Positions 54,330 to 63,017 of a DNA stretch of 64,000 nt are shown here, piece after piece; within the stretch, counting starts at the first letter, position 1, and the number at the start of each line of letters is the position of its first letter. The translations under genes and the position numbers were made by a program. Location: NCBI RefSeq assembly GCF_001687665.2, contig NZ_CP016543.2, forward strand, positions 1,240,001 through 1,304,000, written 5' to 3'. The DNA comes from Planococcus donghaensis (GTDB lineage Bacteria > Bacillota > Bacilli > Bacillales_A > Planococcaceae). The notes under the pieces were generated by a model. It saw nothing but the letters and a program-made list of their open reading frames with translations, did not search any database and was not told where the DNA came from.

Positions 54330-56690
54330 ATGATCGCTGAACGCGCATTAAGAACACTTGAGTTTTATAAAATTCGAGACGAAGTGGCTCGTTACTGTAC
54401 TTCGTCACTCGGAAAAGCACATGTAGACAATTTACTACCGTCTACGGATATCAATGAAGTCAATCGACTGTTAGAGCAGATGGACGAAGGCGCACAAGTG
54501 TTGCGAGTGAAAAACAATGTCCCAATGGGCGGTATTTTTGATATTCGCCTTCAAGCGAGAAGAGCGCAAATTGGGGGTAGCCTAAGCCCGATGGAATTAA
54601 TGGAAGTTTCATCGACTGTTCGTGCAAGCCGTATTTTGCGTCAGTTTTTTGAAACGATTCAAGAAGAAGGCGTTGTACAAATTCCTCATTTCTTAGAGAA
54701 AAAAGAATCAATGCCCATTTTAACGGCACTTGAACACGCGATTAATGTATGTATCGATGACAATGGTGGTGTTTTAGACAGTGCCAGTACCGAGTTGCGT
54801 TCGATTCGCCAACAATTACGAACGCAAGAAAGCCGTGTGCGTGAACGTTTGGAAAGTTTAGTGCGTGGGAAAAACGCATCGAAAATGCTATCGGACTCAA
54901 TTGTAACCATACGGAATGATCGATTTGTAATTCCGGTCAAACAAGAATACCGTAGTCACTACGGTGGCATTGTTCATGACCAATCTTCATCTGGTCAAAC
55001 ATTGTTTATCGAACCCGACTCCGTCGTACAAGCTAATAACGAAGTACGTCGTTTGAAAATGAAAGAAAAAGAAGAAATCGATCGTATTTTAATGATGCTG
55101 TCAGCACAAGTGCAAGAAGTTGCTCACGAGCTATTTGTATTAGTAGATGTGCTCGGAGAAATTGACTTGATCTTGGCGAAAGCAAAATACGGTTCTGCGC
55201 ATAAAGGTACCAAGCCTACAATGAATACTGAAGGCTATATAAACTTGAAAAAAGCGCGCCATCCGATGATTCCGAAAGATGAAGTTGTGCCGAACGATAT
55301 TGAATTTGGTCGAGACATCACAGCGATTGTCATTACTGGACCAAACACAGGTGGTAAGACGGTAACGTTGAAAACTGTGGGCCTTGCAACGTTAATGGCG
55401 CAATCGGGTTTACCAGTGCCGGCACTAGACGGTTCAGAACTTGCAGTATTTGATCAAATTTTTGCAGATATTGGTGACGAGCAGTCAATCGAGCAAAGTT
55501 TAAGTACTTTTTCATCTCATATGGTCAATATTGTTGATATTTTAACGAAGTTTGATGAAAATTCGTTAGTGATTTTTGATGAACTGGGAGCAGGGACAGA
55601 TCCTCAAGAAGGAGCGGCACTCGCCATTTCGTTATTAGATGAAGTTCACGGTAGAGGAGCGCGTGTGATCGCAACCACGCATTATCCTGAACTAAAAGCA
55701 TATGGCTTTAACCGTCCGGGTGTTGCTAATGCGAGTGTCGAATTTGACGTGGAAACATTAAGTCCGACTTACCGGTTATTAATCGGTGTACCGGGTCGAA
55801 GCAATGCATTCGAAATTTCAAAACGGCTTGGATTGCCAGAACATATTATTAGCCACGCAAAAAGCTTTACAGGAACCGATAGCAAAGCAGTTGATACGAT
55901 GATTGCCTCTCTAGAGAAGAGTCGCCGTGAAGCAGAACAAGATGCAGAACGTACACAAGAAGTGTTGTTAGAATCTCAACAAGTGAAAAAAGAATTGGCT
56001 CAGCAGCTTGAAGAATACGAAAAACAAAAAGAACAACGAGAAGAAAAAGCCAAAGAAAAAGCACGGAAAATCGTGGACGAGGCTAGAGCTGAAGCGGAAT
56101 CCGTCATATCGGAATTACGTAAAATGCAACTCAATCAAGGCTCATCAGTTAAAGAGCATGAATTGATCAACGCGAAAAAACGATTAGAAGACGCGATGCC
56201 TCAAAATCGTATTTTAAAAAAGGCAGCTAAAGATAATGCGGCAAAGCCTTTACAGCCAAATGATGAAGTCAAAGTTATTTCTTTTGGACAAAAAGGCACT
56301 TTGGTCGAAAAAGTATCGAAAACTGAATGGATTGTTCAAATTGGTATTTTGAAGATGAAACTACCTGAATCTGATTTGTCATTTACAAAACCTGAAAAGC
56401 AAAAAGAAACGCGAACGATGGCCACACTTAAAGACCGTGATAGCCATGTGAAAATGGAATTGGATTTGCGTGGTGAACGATACGAAGATGCATTGGCACG
56501 TGTTGAAAAATACTTAGACAATGCGTTACTATCAAACTACCACCAAGTATCGATTATTCACGGAAAAGGAACAGGAGCTTTGCGTCAAGGTGTTCAACAG
56601 TATTTGAAAAAGCATCCGCGCGTGAAAAGCTATCGTTTTGGTGAAGCAGGAGAAGGCGGCTCTGGTGTTACTGTCGCTGAGTTAAAGTAA
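54330..56690 (+). CDS. mutS2: Endonuclease MutS2
   Basis: A MutS-family protein without mismatch-recognition domain, 786 residues. It limits recombination and, in B. subtilis, also acts on collided ribosomes. It has a core lever domain (about 1-320), then ATPase with Walker [39 protein letters not shown], and Walker [22 protein letters not shown] long coiled coil (about 520-610) and the C-terminal Smr nuclease domain ([22 protein letters not shown] ... [18 protein letters not shown]) follow. AGGAGG precedes the ATG. Confidence 0.96.
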   Translation: MIAERALRTLEFYKIRDEVARYCTSSLGKAHVDNLLPSTDINEVNRLLEQMDEGAQVLRVKNNVPMGGIFDIRLQARRAQIGGSLSPMELMEVSSTVRASRILRQFFETIQEEGVVQIPHFLEKKESMPILTALEHAINVCIDDNGGVLDSASTELRSIRQQLRTQESRVRERLESLVRGKNASKMLSDSIVTIRNDRFVIPVKQEYRSHYGGIVHDQSSSGQTLFIEPDSVVQANNEVRRLKMKEKEEIDRILMMLSAQVQEVAHELFVLVDVLGEIDLILAKAKYGSAHKGTKPTMNTEGYINLKKARHPMIPKDEVVPNDIEFGRDITAIVITGPNTGGKTVTLKTVGLATLMAQSGLPVPALDGSELAVFDQIFADIGDEQSIEQSLSTFSSHMVNIVDILTKFDENSLVIFDELGAGTDPQEGAALAISLLDEVHGRGARVIATTHYPELKAYGFNRPGVANASVEFDVETLSPTYRLLIGVPGRSNAFEISKRLGLPEHIISHAKSFTGTDSKAVDTMIASLEKSRREAEQDAERTQEVLLESQQVKKELAQQLEEYEKQKEQREEKAKEKARKIVDEARAEAESVISELRKMQLNQGSSVKEHELINAKKRLEDAMPQNRILKKAAKDNAAKPLQPNDEVKVISFGQKGTLVEKVSKTEWIVQIGILKMKLPESDLSFTKPEKQKETRTMATLKDRDSHVKMELDLRGERYEDALARVEKYLDNALLSNYHQVSIIHGKGTGALRQGVQQYLKKHPRVKSYRFGEAGEGGSGVTVAELK

Positions 56691-56713
56691 GTTTCCGAAG
56701 AGGAGCATAAGAA

Positions 56714-57127
56714 ATGACAGAAACAGGATTTTGGACACACCCTTTAGTGGAATCGGCCGGCTATTTTAGTGTCGTCGTATTATGTTTAATCGTAGCTATG
56801 GTTATTTTTGAAATGGTCACAAAATACAATAACTGGGAACAAATTAAAAAAGGTAATTTAGCAGTAGCAATGGCTACAGGCGGAAAGATATTTGGAGTCA
56901 CTAATATTTTTCGTTTTTCAATTGAGCAACATAATTCTTTGTTTGAAATGGTCGCATGGGGATTATACGGTTTTACATTGCTGATCTTTGCTTATATTTT
57001 GTTTGAGTTTTTGACACCAAAGTTTAAAGTAGATGATGAAATTGAGCAAGATAATCGCTCAGTTGGATTTATATCGCTAACTATTTCTGTCGGTTTGTCG
57101 TTTGTGATAGGCGCTAGTATTCAATAG
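56714..57127 (+). CDS. yshE: DUF350 family membrane protein
   Basis: A 137-residue membrane protein with four hydrophobic segments: about 12-36, 49-60 (AVAMATGGKIFGVTNIF), 73-95 and 116-134. It matches the DUF350/YshE type that follows mutS2 in Bacillus. GAGGAG precedes the ATG. It is followed within 13 bases by a 26-codon membrane-peptide gene. Function is unknown. Confidence 0.82.
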   Translation: MTETGFWTHPLVESAGYFSVVVLCLIVAMVIFEMVTKYNNWEQIKKGNLAVAMATGGKIFGVTNIFRFSIEQHNSLFEMVAWGLYGFTLLIFAYILFEFLTPKFKVDDEIEQDNRSVGFISLTISVGLSFVIGASIQ

Positions 57128-57139
57128 GAGTTGGACGTT

Positions 57140-57220
57140 GTGGAAAATCTCATTAAAATATTATTTGTTTTTTGTGCAATCTTTATGATTGTAGGGGTTA
57201 TTTTCTTGTTTCTTTTATAA
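57140..57220 (+). CDS. 26-residue hydrophobic membrane peptide
   Basis: A short frame from GTG at 57140 encodes a peptide that starts MENLIKILFVF and ends VIFLFLL, a single transmembrane helix with one Lys and one Glu at the N-terminus. AGGAG lies nine bases upstream, 12 bases after the DUF350 gene, and a terminator follows the stop codon at once. Placement between a good ribosome site and a terminator supports translation. No family is recognised; it may associate with the DUF350 protein. Confidence 0.6.
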   Translation: MENLIKILFVFCAIFMIVGVIFLFLL

Positions 57221-57225
57221 TGATT

Positions 57226-57254
57226 AAAGCCAGCTGTTTAGCTGGCTTTTTTTA
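57226..57254 (+). terminator. Intrinsic terminator after mutS2-yshE unit
   Basis: AAAGCCAGC / GCTGGCTTT stem with a six-base loop and a run of seven T. Confidence 0.92.
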
Positions 57255-57295
57255 TATGCAACGAAAAGTATTTTTACTAGCTTAAAGAAATATTG

Positions 57296-57311
57296 TTGTA
57301 AGCGGTATCAT
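57296..57311 (+). promoter_or_regulatory. Perfect cre (CcpA) site at the lcfA promoter
   Basis: TTGTAAGCGGTATCAT fits the cre consensus WTGNAARCGNWWWCAW at every defined position and covers the -35 box. Catabolite repression of the FadR regulon by CcpA is known in B. subtilis. Confidence 0.8.
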
Positions 57312-57324
57312 AATTCTCTATAAT
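57296..57324 (+). promoter_or_regulatory. SigA-type promoter of the lcfA operon
   Basis: TTGTAA, 17 bases, TATAAT, about 50 bases before the lcfA start; the -35 lies inside the cre. Confidence 0.78.
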
Positions 57325-57375
57325 GAAAAATAGGAATATTCGCACGATTCTATCAAAAATTAGGAGGTCAAAAGA

Positions 57376-59067
57376 ATGACTGAAAAGCCTTGGCTCGCGC
57401 ATTATCCACCAGAAGTGCCCCATACGCTCACCTATCCAAGTATGCCTGTGCAAGAATATTTGACACAAGCTTACAAAAAATACCCTCAAAAAGTAGCGGT
57501 TCACTTTATGGGGAAAGAACTTTCATACGAAGAACTCTATCAGTCATCTATGAAATTCGCCAACTATCTACAAAAGCTCGGCATAAAAAAAGGAGACCGT
57601 GTTTCGATTATGTTGCCAAACTGCCCACAAGCAGTGATAAGCTTTTATGGTATTTTGTATGCCGGTGGTATTGTCGTAATGACGAACCCGCTTTACACTG
57701 AGCGCGAAATCGTCTATCAAATGAATGATGCTGGAGCAAAAGCGATTATTAGTTTAGATATTTTGTTCCCAAGAATTTCAAAAGCATTAAAAGAAACGCA
57801 ATTGGAAAATGTGATTATAACAGGGATTAAAGATTACTTAACTTTCCCGAAAAATCTCGTTTATCCGTTTATCCAGAAAAAACAATACGGCATGACAGTC
57901 AAAGTTGAACATAGAGGCATAAATCATTTGTTCACTGAGATTATGAAAACAGCTCAACCTACTGTAGTCGAGACACCTTTTGATTTTGAAGAAGATTTAG
58001 CTTTGTTGCAATATACAGGAGGAACGACCGGTTCGCCAAAAGGTGTTATGTTAACGCACAAAAACTTGATTTCTAATGCAACAATGTGTGATAGCTGGTT
58101 GTATAAGTGCAAGAAGGGCGAAGAAACCATTATGGGAATTATCCCGTTATTCCATGTATATGGTTTAACGACTGTCTTAATTCTTTCCGTTATGCTAGGA
58201 AATAAAATGGTTCTCTTACCAAAATTCGATCCAGAAACAGCTTTAAAAACGATTAATAAGCAAAAACCTACATTGTTCCCAGGTGCCCCAACATTGTATA
58301 TTGGGTTAATGAATCATCCAGATATTGCGAAATACGATTTATCATCAATAGAAGCTTGTTTGAGTGGTTCAGCGCCATTACCGGCAGAAGTACAAGAAAA
58401 ATTTGAAGCATTAACAGGTGGTAAATTGGTTGAAGGTTATGGGTTAACAGAAACTTCTCCAGTTTCGCATTCCAACTTGGTGTGGGGAGAGCGGACAAAA
58501 GGGTCGGTTGGGTTACCTTATCCGGATACAGATAGTAAGATCTTCCAAACAGGTACGACAACTCCAGTTCCAAATGGTGAAATCGGTGAAATTGCGATTA
58601 AAGGGCCACAAGTGATGAAAGGATATTGGAACAAGCCAGAAGAAACAGCTGCTACCATTGTGGACGGATGGTTACTCACTGGAGATCTTGGATATATGGA
58701 TGACGAAGGACATTTCTTTATCGTCGATCGTAAAAAAGACATGATCATCGCAGGTGGTTTTAATATATACCCACGAGAAATTGAAGAAGTCCTCTATGAA
58801 CACGAAGCGGTGCAAGAATGCGTAGTAGCCGGAATACCAGATCCGTATCGTGGTGAAACAGTAAAAGCATACATTGTGTTAAAAGAAGGGTATACTGTAA
58901 CAGAAGAAGAACTTAATGCGTATTGCCGCGAGCAGCTAGCGTCATTTAAAGTGCCACGCATATACGAATTCCGCAAAGAATTACCGAAAACAGCAATTGG
59001 TAAAATTCTGCGCCGTTCGTTAGTAGACGAAGAAGTTGCAAAACAAAACGAAGCAGTACCGTCATAA
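57376..59067 (+). CDS. lcfA: Long-chain fatty-acid-CoA ligase
   Basis: Activates fatty acids to acyl-CoA for beta-oxidation. The 563-residue ANL-superfamily enzyme shows the AMP-binding motif LLQYTGGTTGSPKGVMLTHKNL, VEGYGLTETSPVSH, the hinge TGDLGYMDDEGHFFIVDRKKDMIIAGGFNIYPREIEEVL and the C-terminal Lys in LPKTAIGKILRRSL. AGGAGG precedes the ATG. It is the first gene of lcfA-fadR-fadB-etfB-etfA as in B. subtilis. A FadR-operator hairpin lies between it and fadR and may end part of the transcripts. Confidence 0.93.
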   Translation: MTEKPWLAHYPPEVPHTLTYPSMPVQEYLTQAYKKYPQKVAVHFMGKELSYEELYQSSMKFANYLQKLGIKKGDRVSIMLPNCPQAVISFYGILYAGGIVVMTNPLYTEREIVYQMNDAGAKAIISLDILFPRISKALKETQLENVIITGIKDYLTFPKNLVYPFIQKKQYGMTVKVEHRGINHLFTEIMKTAQPTVVETPFDFEEDLALLQYTGGTTGSPKGVMLTHKNLISNATMCDSWLYKCKKGEETIMGIIPLFHVYGLTTVLILSVMLGNKMVLLPKFDPETALKTINKQKPTLFPGAPTLYIGLMNHPDIAKYDLSSIEACLSGSAPLPAEVQEKFEALTGGKLVEGYGLTETSPVSHSNLVWGERTKGSVGLPYPDTDSKIFQTGTTTPVPNGEIGEIAIKGPQVMKGYWNKPEETAATIVDGWLLTGDLGYMDDEGHFFIVDRKKDMIIAGGFNIYPREIEEVLYEHEAVQECVVAGIPDPYRGETVKAYIVLKEGYTVTEEELNAYCREQLASFKVPRIYEFRKELPKTAIGKILRRSLVDEEVAKQNEAVPS

Positions 59068-59106
59068 AGTATCTGTAACGGTACATCGTGTATAAGCGGA
59101 TAAAAC

Positions 59107-59133
59107 TTGACACTTTATAAAATAAATTATAAT
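59107..59133 (+). promoter_or_regulatory. Candidate internal promoter of fadR
   Basis: Consensus TTGACA with TATAAT after 15 bases, or TAATAT (59130-59135) after 17. It is directly followed by the FadR-type palindrome. Confidence 0.6.
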
Positions 59134-59177
59134 ATGAAAATATGAATGAATAGCCATTCATATTTTCATATTTTTTT
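59133..59177. promoter_or_regulatory. FadR operator within a terminator-like palindrome
   Basis: TGAATGAATAGCCATTCA (59143-59160) matches the B. subtilis FadR consensus TGAATGANTANTCATTCA with one mismatch. It is the centre of a perfect 16-bp inverted repeat (59133-59148 with 59155-59170) followed by seven T, so the same DNA can also form an intrinsic terminator after lcfA. Confidence 0.8.
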
Positions 59178-59191
59178 GGGTGGTGACATTA

Positions 59192-59776
59192 ATGGAGAAA
59201 AGAAATAAGCCGAAATATAAGCAAATTATAGATGCGGCAGTTATTGTCATTGCTGAAAATGGCTATCATCAATCGCAAGTTTCGAAAATAGCTAAACAAG
59301 CAGGAGTTGCCGACGGAACAATTTATTTGTATTTTGAAAACAAGGAAGACATTTTAATTTCTGTATTTCAAGAAAAGATGGGCGTTTTCGTCGATAAGCT
59401 CGAGCAAATTATCGCACGTGATTTGAATGCTTCAACTAAGTTAGGTTTAATGATCGAAAGTCATTTTGATCTGTTGGCAAGTGATATTCACTTAGCAATT
59501 GTTACACAATTAGAGTTGCGCCAGTCAAATCATGAGTTACGTACAAAGATTAACAACGTATTGCGAGAGTACTTAAAGCTAATGGATAAAATTTTGGTTC
59601 AAGGTATGAATAACGGAGAACTTGATAAAAATATGGATATTCGTTTAGCTAGACAGATGGTTTTTGGTACAATGGATGAGACCATAACTACTTGGGTCAT
59701 GAATGAACATAAATACGATTTAGTTGACCTCGCACCAAAAGTTCAACGTTTGTTGCTGAAGGGCATGCAAGCTTAA
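59192..59776 (+). CDS. fadR: TetR-family fatty-acid degradation regulator FadR
   Basis: A 194-residue TetR repressor released by long-chain acyl-CoA. The N-terminal helix-turn-helix (KYKQIIDAAVIVIAENGYHQSQVSKIAKQAGVADGTIYLYFENKEDILI) is nearly the same as I recall for B. subtilis FadR/YsiA. An all-helical ligand domain follows. The start at 59192 follows GGGTGG; two GTG codons just upstream overlap that site. Its own operator lies at the promoter, so it is autoregulated. It controls the operon for beta-oxidation in which it sits. Confidence 0.93.
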   Translation: MEKRNKPKYKQIIDAAVIVIAENGYHQSQVSKIAKQAGVADGTIYLYFENKEDILISVFQEKMGVFVDKLEQIIARDLNASTKLGLMIESHFDLLASDIHLAIVTQLELRQSNHELRTKINNVLREYLKLMDKILVQGMNNGELDKNMDIRLARQMVFGTMDETITTWVMNEHKYDLVDLAPKVQRLLLKGMQA

Positions 59777-59793
59777 AGAAAGGGGCTCATTAG

Positions 59794-60567
59794 ATGGAAT
59801 TTATTAGCTGGAAAAAAGAAGATGGTGTAGCGGTGGCAACAATTAATCGTCCACCGGCAAATGCGCTATCGCGTTCACTTATTTTGGAAGTTGATGAATT
59901 ATTGAACCAAGTAGAGAACGATGATGAAGTCCGCGTTGTTGTCTTGCACGGAGAAGGACGATTCTTTTCTGCAGGAGCAGACATCAAGGAATTTACACAA
60001 GTATCTTCAGGAGAAGAATTTTCGAAATTATCAGCGAGTGGTCAGGAAGTTTTTGAGCGAGTTGAAACTTTCCATAAGCCCGTCATAGCGGCAATTCATG
60101 GAGCCGCTTTAGGCGGTGGATTGGAATTAGCGATGAGTTGTCACATGCGATTTGTCACTGATAATGCTAAACTAGGATTACCGGAGCTTCAACTAGGGTT
60201 GATTCCCGGGTTTGCTGGAACACAGCGCTTGCCAAGATATGTAGGGGCAGCAAAAGCAGCTGAGATGTTGTTGACGAGTGATCCAATCTCAGGAACAGAA
60301 GCCGCGCACTATGGCTTGGCTAACCGTGCTTACGCAGAAGAAGACTTGCTTTCGGAAACGCTTACAATCGCGCGTAAAATTGCGAAGAAAAGTCCTGTTT
60401 CAGTGAAAGCGGCAATTCAAATGTTGCAGTACACAAAACCTGCATCTTATTATGAGGGTGTAGATGCAGAAGCGCAGTCTTTTGGAACAGTATTTGTTTC
60501 AGAAGATGCAAAAGAAGGAATCCAGGCGTTTCTGGAAAAACGTGAAGCACAATTTAAAGGGAAATAA
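59794..60567 (+). CDS. fadB: Enoyl-CoA hydratase
   Basis: Hydrates trans-2-enoyl-CoA in beta-oxidation. A 257-residue crotonase. The oxyanion-hole segments are [12 protein letters not shown] and [19 protein letters not shown]; catalytic Glu residues fall in [32 protein letters not shown] precedes the ATG, 17 bases after fadR. The symbol follows B. subtilis use, where fadB is the single-domain hydratase and not the E. coli bifunctional enzyme. Confidence 0.92.
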   Translation: MEFISWKKEDGVAVATINRPPANALSRSLILEVDELLNQVENDDEVRVVVLHGEGRFFSAGADIKEFTQVSSGEEFSKLSASGQEVFERVETFHKPVIAAIHGAALGGGLELAMSCHMRFVTDNAKLGLPELQLGLIPGFAGTQRLPRYVGAAKAAEMLLTSDPISGTEAAHYGLANRAYAEEDLLSETLTIARKIAKKSPVSVKAAIQMLQYTKPASYYEGVDAEAQSFGTVFVSEDAKEGIQAFLEKREAQFKGK

Positions 60568-60587
60568 TACTTGGGAGGTTTACGTTC

Positions 60588-61361
60588 ATGAACATTTATG
60601 TATTAGTAAAACGTACGTTTGACACAGAAGAAAAAATCGTTGTTTCAGGTGGAAAAATCCAGGAAGACGGTGCGGAATTCATCATTAATCCTTACGATGA
60701 GTACGCAATTGAAGAAGCAATCACTGTCCGCGATGCACACGGCGGCGAAGTAACAGTAATCACAATCGGTAACGATGAAGCAGAGAAACAGCTTCGCACA
60801 GCACTAGCAATGGGTGCTGACAAAGCCGTATTAATCAATACTGAAGACGATGTTGAAGAAATGGATCAATTTACTTCTGCATACATACTGGCTGAGTATT
60901 TAAAAGACAAAGAAGCAGATTTGATTTTAGCAGGAAACGTAGCAATCGATGGTGGATCTGGTCAAGTTGGACCACGTGTTGCTGATTTACTTGGCATCAA
61001 CTATGTGACGACAATTACTAGCTTAAGCATTGACGGCGAAAAAGTATCAATCGTTCGTGACATCGAAGGCGATTCAGAAGAATTAGAAACTTCATTGCCA
61101 CTTTTAGTAACAGCTCAACAAGGCTTAAATGAACCACGTTACCCATCACTTCCAGGAATCATGAAAGCGAAGAAAAAACCGCTTGAAGAATTGGAATTGG
61201 ATGATTTAGATATCGAAGAAGACGATGTAGAAGCGAAAACAGAAACAATCGAAATCTATCTGCCACCGAAAAAAGCGGCTGGCCGTATTCTTGAAGGCGA
61301 TCTTTCTAACCAAGTAACTGAACTAGTTGGCTTGCTACGTAACGAAGCGAAAGTTATTTAA
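60588..61361 (+). CDS. etfB: Electron transfer flavoprotein beta subunit
   Basis: Beta subunit of the ETF dimer that takes electrons from acyl-CoA dehydrogenases and binds AMP. The 257-residue protein has MNIYVLVKRTFDTEEKI, INPYDEYAIEEAITVRDAHGGEVTVITIG, the AMP-binding region LILAGNVAIDGGSGQVGPRVADLLG and EPRYPSLPGIMKAKKKPLE (docking segment). GGGAGG precedes the ATG. It is separated from etfA by a 120-base gap with a hairpin. Confidence 0.95.
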   Translation: MNIYVLVKRTFDTEEKIVVSGGKIQEDGAEFIINPYDEYAIEEAITVRDAHGGEVTVITIGNDEAEKQLRTALAMGADKAVLINTEDDVEEMDQFTSAYILAEYLKDKEADLILAGNVAIDGGSGQVGPRVADLLGINYVTTITSLSIDGEKVSIVRDIEGDSEELETSLPLLVTAQQGLNEPRYPSLPGIMKAKKKPLEELELDDLDIEEDDVEAKTETIEIYLPPKKAAGRILEGDLSNQVTELVGLLRNEAKVI

Positions 61362-61403
61362 TAAATTTCAAAACTCTTAAAGATTCATTATAAATTCTAA
61401 ATA

Positions 61404-61428
61404 GAAATTCATAGTTGCTATGAATTTC
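61404..61428 (+). other. Intercistronic hairpin between etfB and etfA
   Basis: Perfect GAAATTCATAG / CTATGAATTTC with a three-base loop and no T-run. It is a probable mRNA processing or stability element within the operon. Confidence 0.65.
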
Positions 61429-61481
61429 GATCTCGTAAAATCGGGAACAGTTTTCACATCTACTTAGGGGGTAAACGGACT

Positions 61482-62447
61482 ATGGCGAAGAAAGTATTAG
61501 TTTTAGGCGAAACGCGCGAAGGCGCTTTACGTAATGTTTCATTTGAAGCAATTGCGGCTGCTAAGAAAATTTCTGGCGGCGGTGAAGTTGTAGGTGTTTT
61601 AATCGGCGATGCTGTTGAAGAATTCGGTGCAGAGTTAATTGCATATGGTGCTGATCGCGTGGTTACGGTTGAACATCCACATTTGAAATCATATACATCT
61701 GATGGGTATGGTCAAGCATTTATGGCAGTTGTTGAACAAGAAAAACCAGAAGGACTTGTTTTTGGTCATACAGCTGTTGGTAAAGACTTGGCACCAAAAA
61801 TTGCTTCTAAGTTACAAGCTGGATTAATTTCGGACGTAACGGACATTGAAGGCGAAGGCGACGATGCTGTATTTATTCGCCCAATCTTCTCTGGTAAAGC
61901 ATTTGAAAAAGTAAAACTTAAAGACGGTATTGACTTTATCACAGTACGTGCGAACAACATCGCACCACTTGAAAGACAAGAGCGTTCAGGGGATGTAAGT
62001 TCTCTTTCTGTTGATATCACAAACTTGCGCACAATTATTAAGAACGTTGTCCGCAAATCAACTGAAGGTGTCGATCTTTCGGAAGCGAAAGTTATTGTAG
62101 CTGGAGGGCGTGGTGTCAAGAGTACGGAAGGATTTGAACCTTTACAAGAGTTAGCCAATCTTCTTGGTGGTGCTGTTGGTGCATCTCGTGGAGCTTGTGA
62201 TGCGGATTATTGCGATTACTCACTTCAAATTGGGCAAACAGGCAAAGTCGTAACGCCTGATTTGTATATTGCAGCTGGTATTTCAGGAGCAATTCAGCAT
62301 ATGGCAGGTATGTCCAACTCGAAAGTTATTGTAGCCATCAACAAAGACCCGGAAGCAAACATCTTTAAAGTAGCAGACTACGGAATCGTTGGTGACTTGT
62401 TCGACGTTATCCCGATGCTGACAGAAGAGTTTAAAAAAGTAATGTAA
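61482..62447 (+). CDS. etfA: Electron transfer flavoprotein alpha subunit
   Basis: FAD-binding subunit of ETF, 321 residues. The N-terminal part pairs with EtfB. The C-terminal FAD domain has VIVAGGRGVKSTEGFEPLQELANLLGGAVGASRGACDADYC, IGQTGKVVTPDLYIAAGISGAIQHMAGM and VAINKDPEANIFKVADYGIVGDLF. GGGGG precedes the ATG. It is the last gene of the lcfA operon and is followed by a strong terminator. Confidence 0.96.
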   Translation: MAKKVLVLGETREGALRNVSFEAIAAAKKISGGGEVVGVLIGDAVEEFGAELIAYGADRVVTVEHPHLKSYTSDGYGQAFMAVVEQEKPEGLVFGHTAVGKDLAPKIASKLQAGLISDVTDIEGEGDDAVFIRPIFSGKAFEKVKLKDGIDFITVRANNIAPLERQERSGDVSSLSVDITNLRTIIKNVVRKSTEGVDLSEAKVIVAGGRGVKSTEGFEPLQELANLLGGAVGASRGACDADYCDYSLQIGQTGKVVTPDLYIAAGISGAIQHMAGMSNSKVIVAINKDPEANIFKVADYGIVGDLFDVIPMLTEEFKKVM

Positions 62448-62457
62448 TCTGAAGTTA

Positions 62458-62499
62458 AACAGGCGGAAAAAGTTTTTTAACTTTTTCCGCCTGTTTTTG
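62458..62499 (+). terminator. Intrinsic terminator of the lcfA-etfA operon
   Basis: Stem of 16-17 bp (AAACAGGCGGAAAAAGT paired with ACTTTTTCCGCCTGTTT) with a short T-rich loop and a T-run. Confidence 0.93.
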
Positions 62500-62604
62500 T
62501 TTGGCAGTTTTCAAGATCTGTAAAAGCGAAGAAGCCTTCGTTTAATAGAACAATTTAAGGGTATTAAAAGAGTAGGCAAAAAAATAGCTAGTGTTTTTGG
62601 CACA

Positions 62605-62613
62605 TGCTATACT
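62605..62613 (+). promoter_or_regulatory. Extended -10 promoter of trxA
   Basis: TGCTATACT, an extended -10 box, about 40 bases before the trxA start. No good -35 is seen. Confidence 0.6.
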
Positions 62614-62651
62614 CTGTATATAGTTTGGTTAATCATAAGGAGGAATTATTC

Positions 62652-62966
62652 ATGGCAATTGTACACGGTACAGATCAGAACTTTTCACAAGAAGTATCAG
62701 AAGGACTCGTTTTAGTAGATTTTTGGGCAACTTGGTGCGGACCATGTAAAATGATCGCTCCGGTGCTAGAAGAATTAGATGCTGAAATGAGCGATAAAGT
62801 TAAAATCGTAAAAGTTGATGTCGATCAAAACCAAGAAACAGCTGGAAACTATGGCATTATGTCAATTCCAACTTTACTATTGATGAAAGACGGAGAAACA
62901 GTTGATAAAGTAGTTGGTTTCCGACCAAAAGAAGCATTAGCTGAATTGGTTGAAAAACACGCATAA
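62652..62966 (+). CDS. trxA: Thioredoxin
   Basis: Small dithiol-disulphide oxidoreductase of 104 residues, full family length. The active site WCGPC lies in [21 protein letters not shown]. The cis-Pro loop is [13 protein letters not shown], and VGFRPKEAL closes the fold. The start at 62652 has AAGGAGG upstream; an in-frame ATG 16 codons earlier lies in the promoter. It stands alone between two terminators, next to etfA and uvrC, as in B. subtilis. Confidence 0.97.
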   Translation: MAIVHGTDQNFSQEVSEGLVLVDFWATWCGPCKMIAPVLEELDAEMSDKVKIVKVDVDQNQETAGNYGIMSIPTLLLMKDGETVDKVVGFRPKEALAELVEKHA

Positions 62967-62970
62967 TTCT

Positions 62971-63002
62971 TAACCGGGTCCAGTGATGGTGCCCGGTTTT
63001 TT
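62971..63002 (+). terminator. Intrinsic terminator of trxA
   Basis: ACCGGG / CCCGGT stem with a 13-base loop and six T, between trxA and uvrC. Confidence 0.85.
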
Positions 63003-63017
63003 AATAGGGTGATAAAC

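Noticed and set aside
59133..59177. Insertion-sequence end
   Set aside because: The palindrome is fully explained by a FadR operator and terminator function; no transposase or second end is present.
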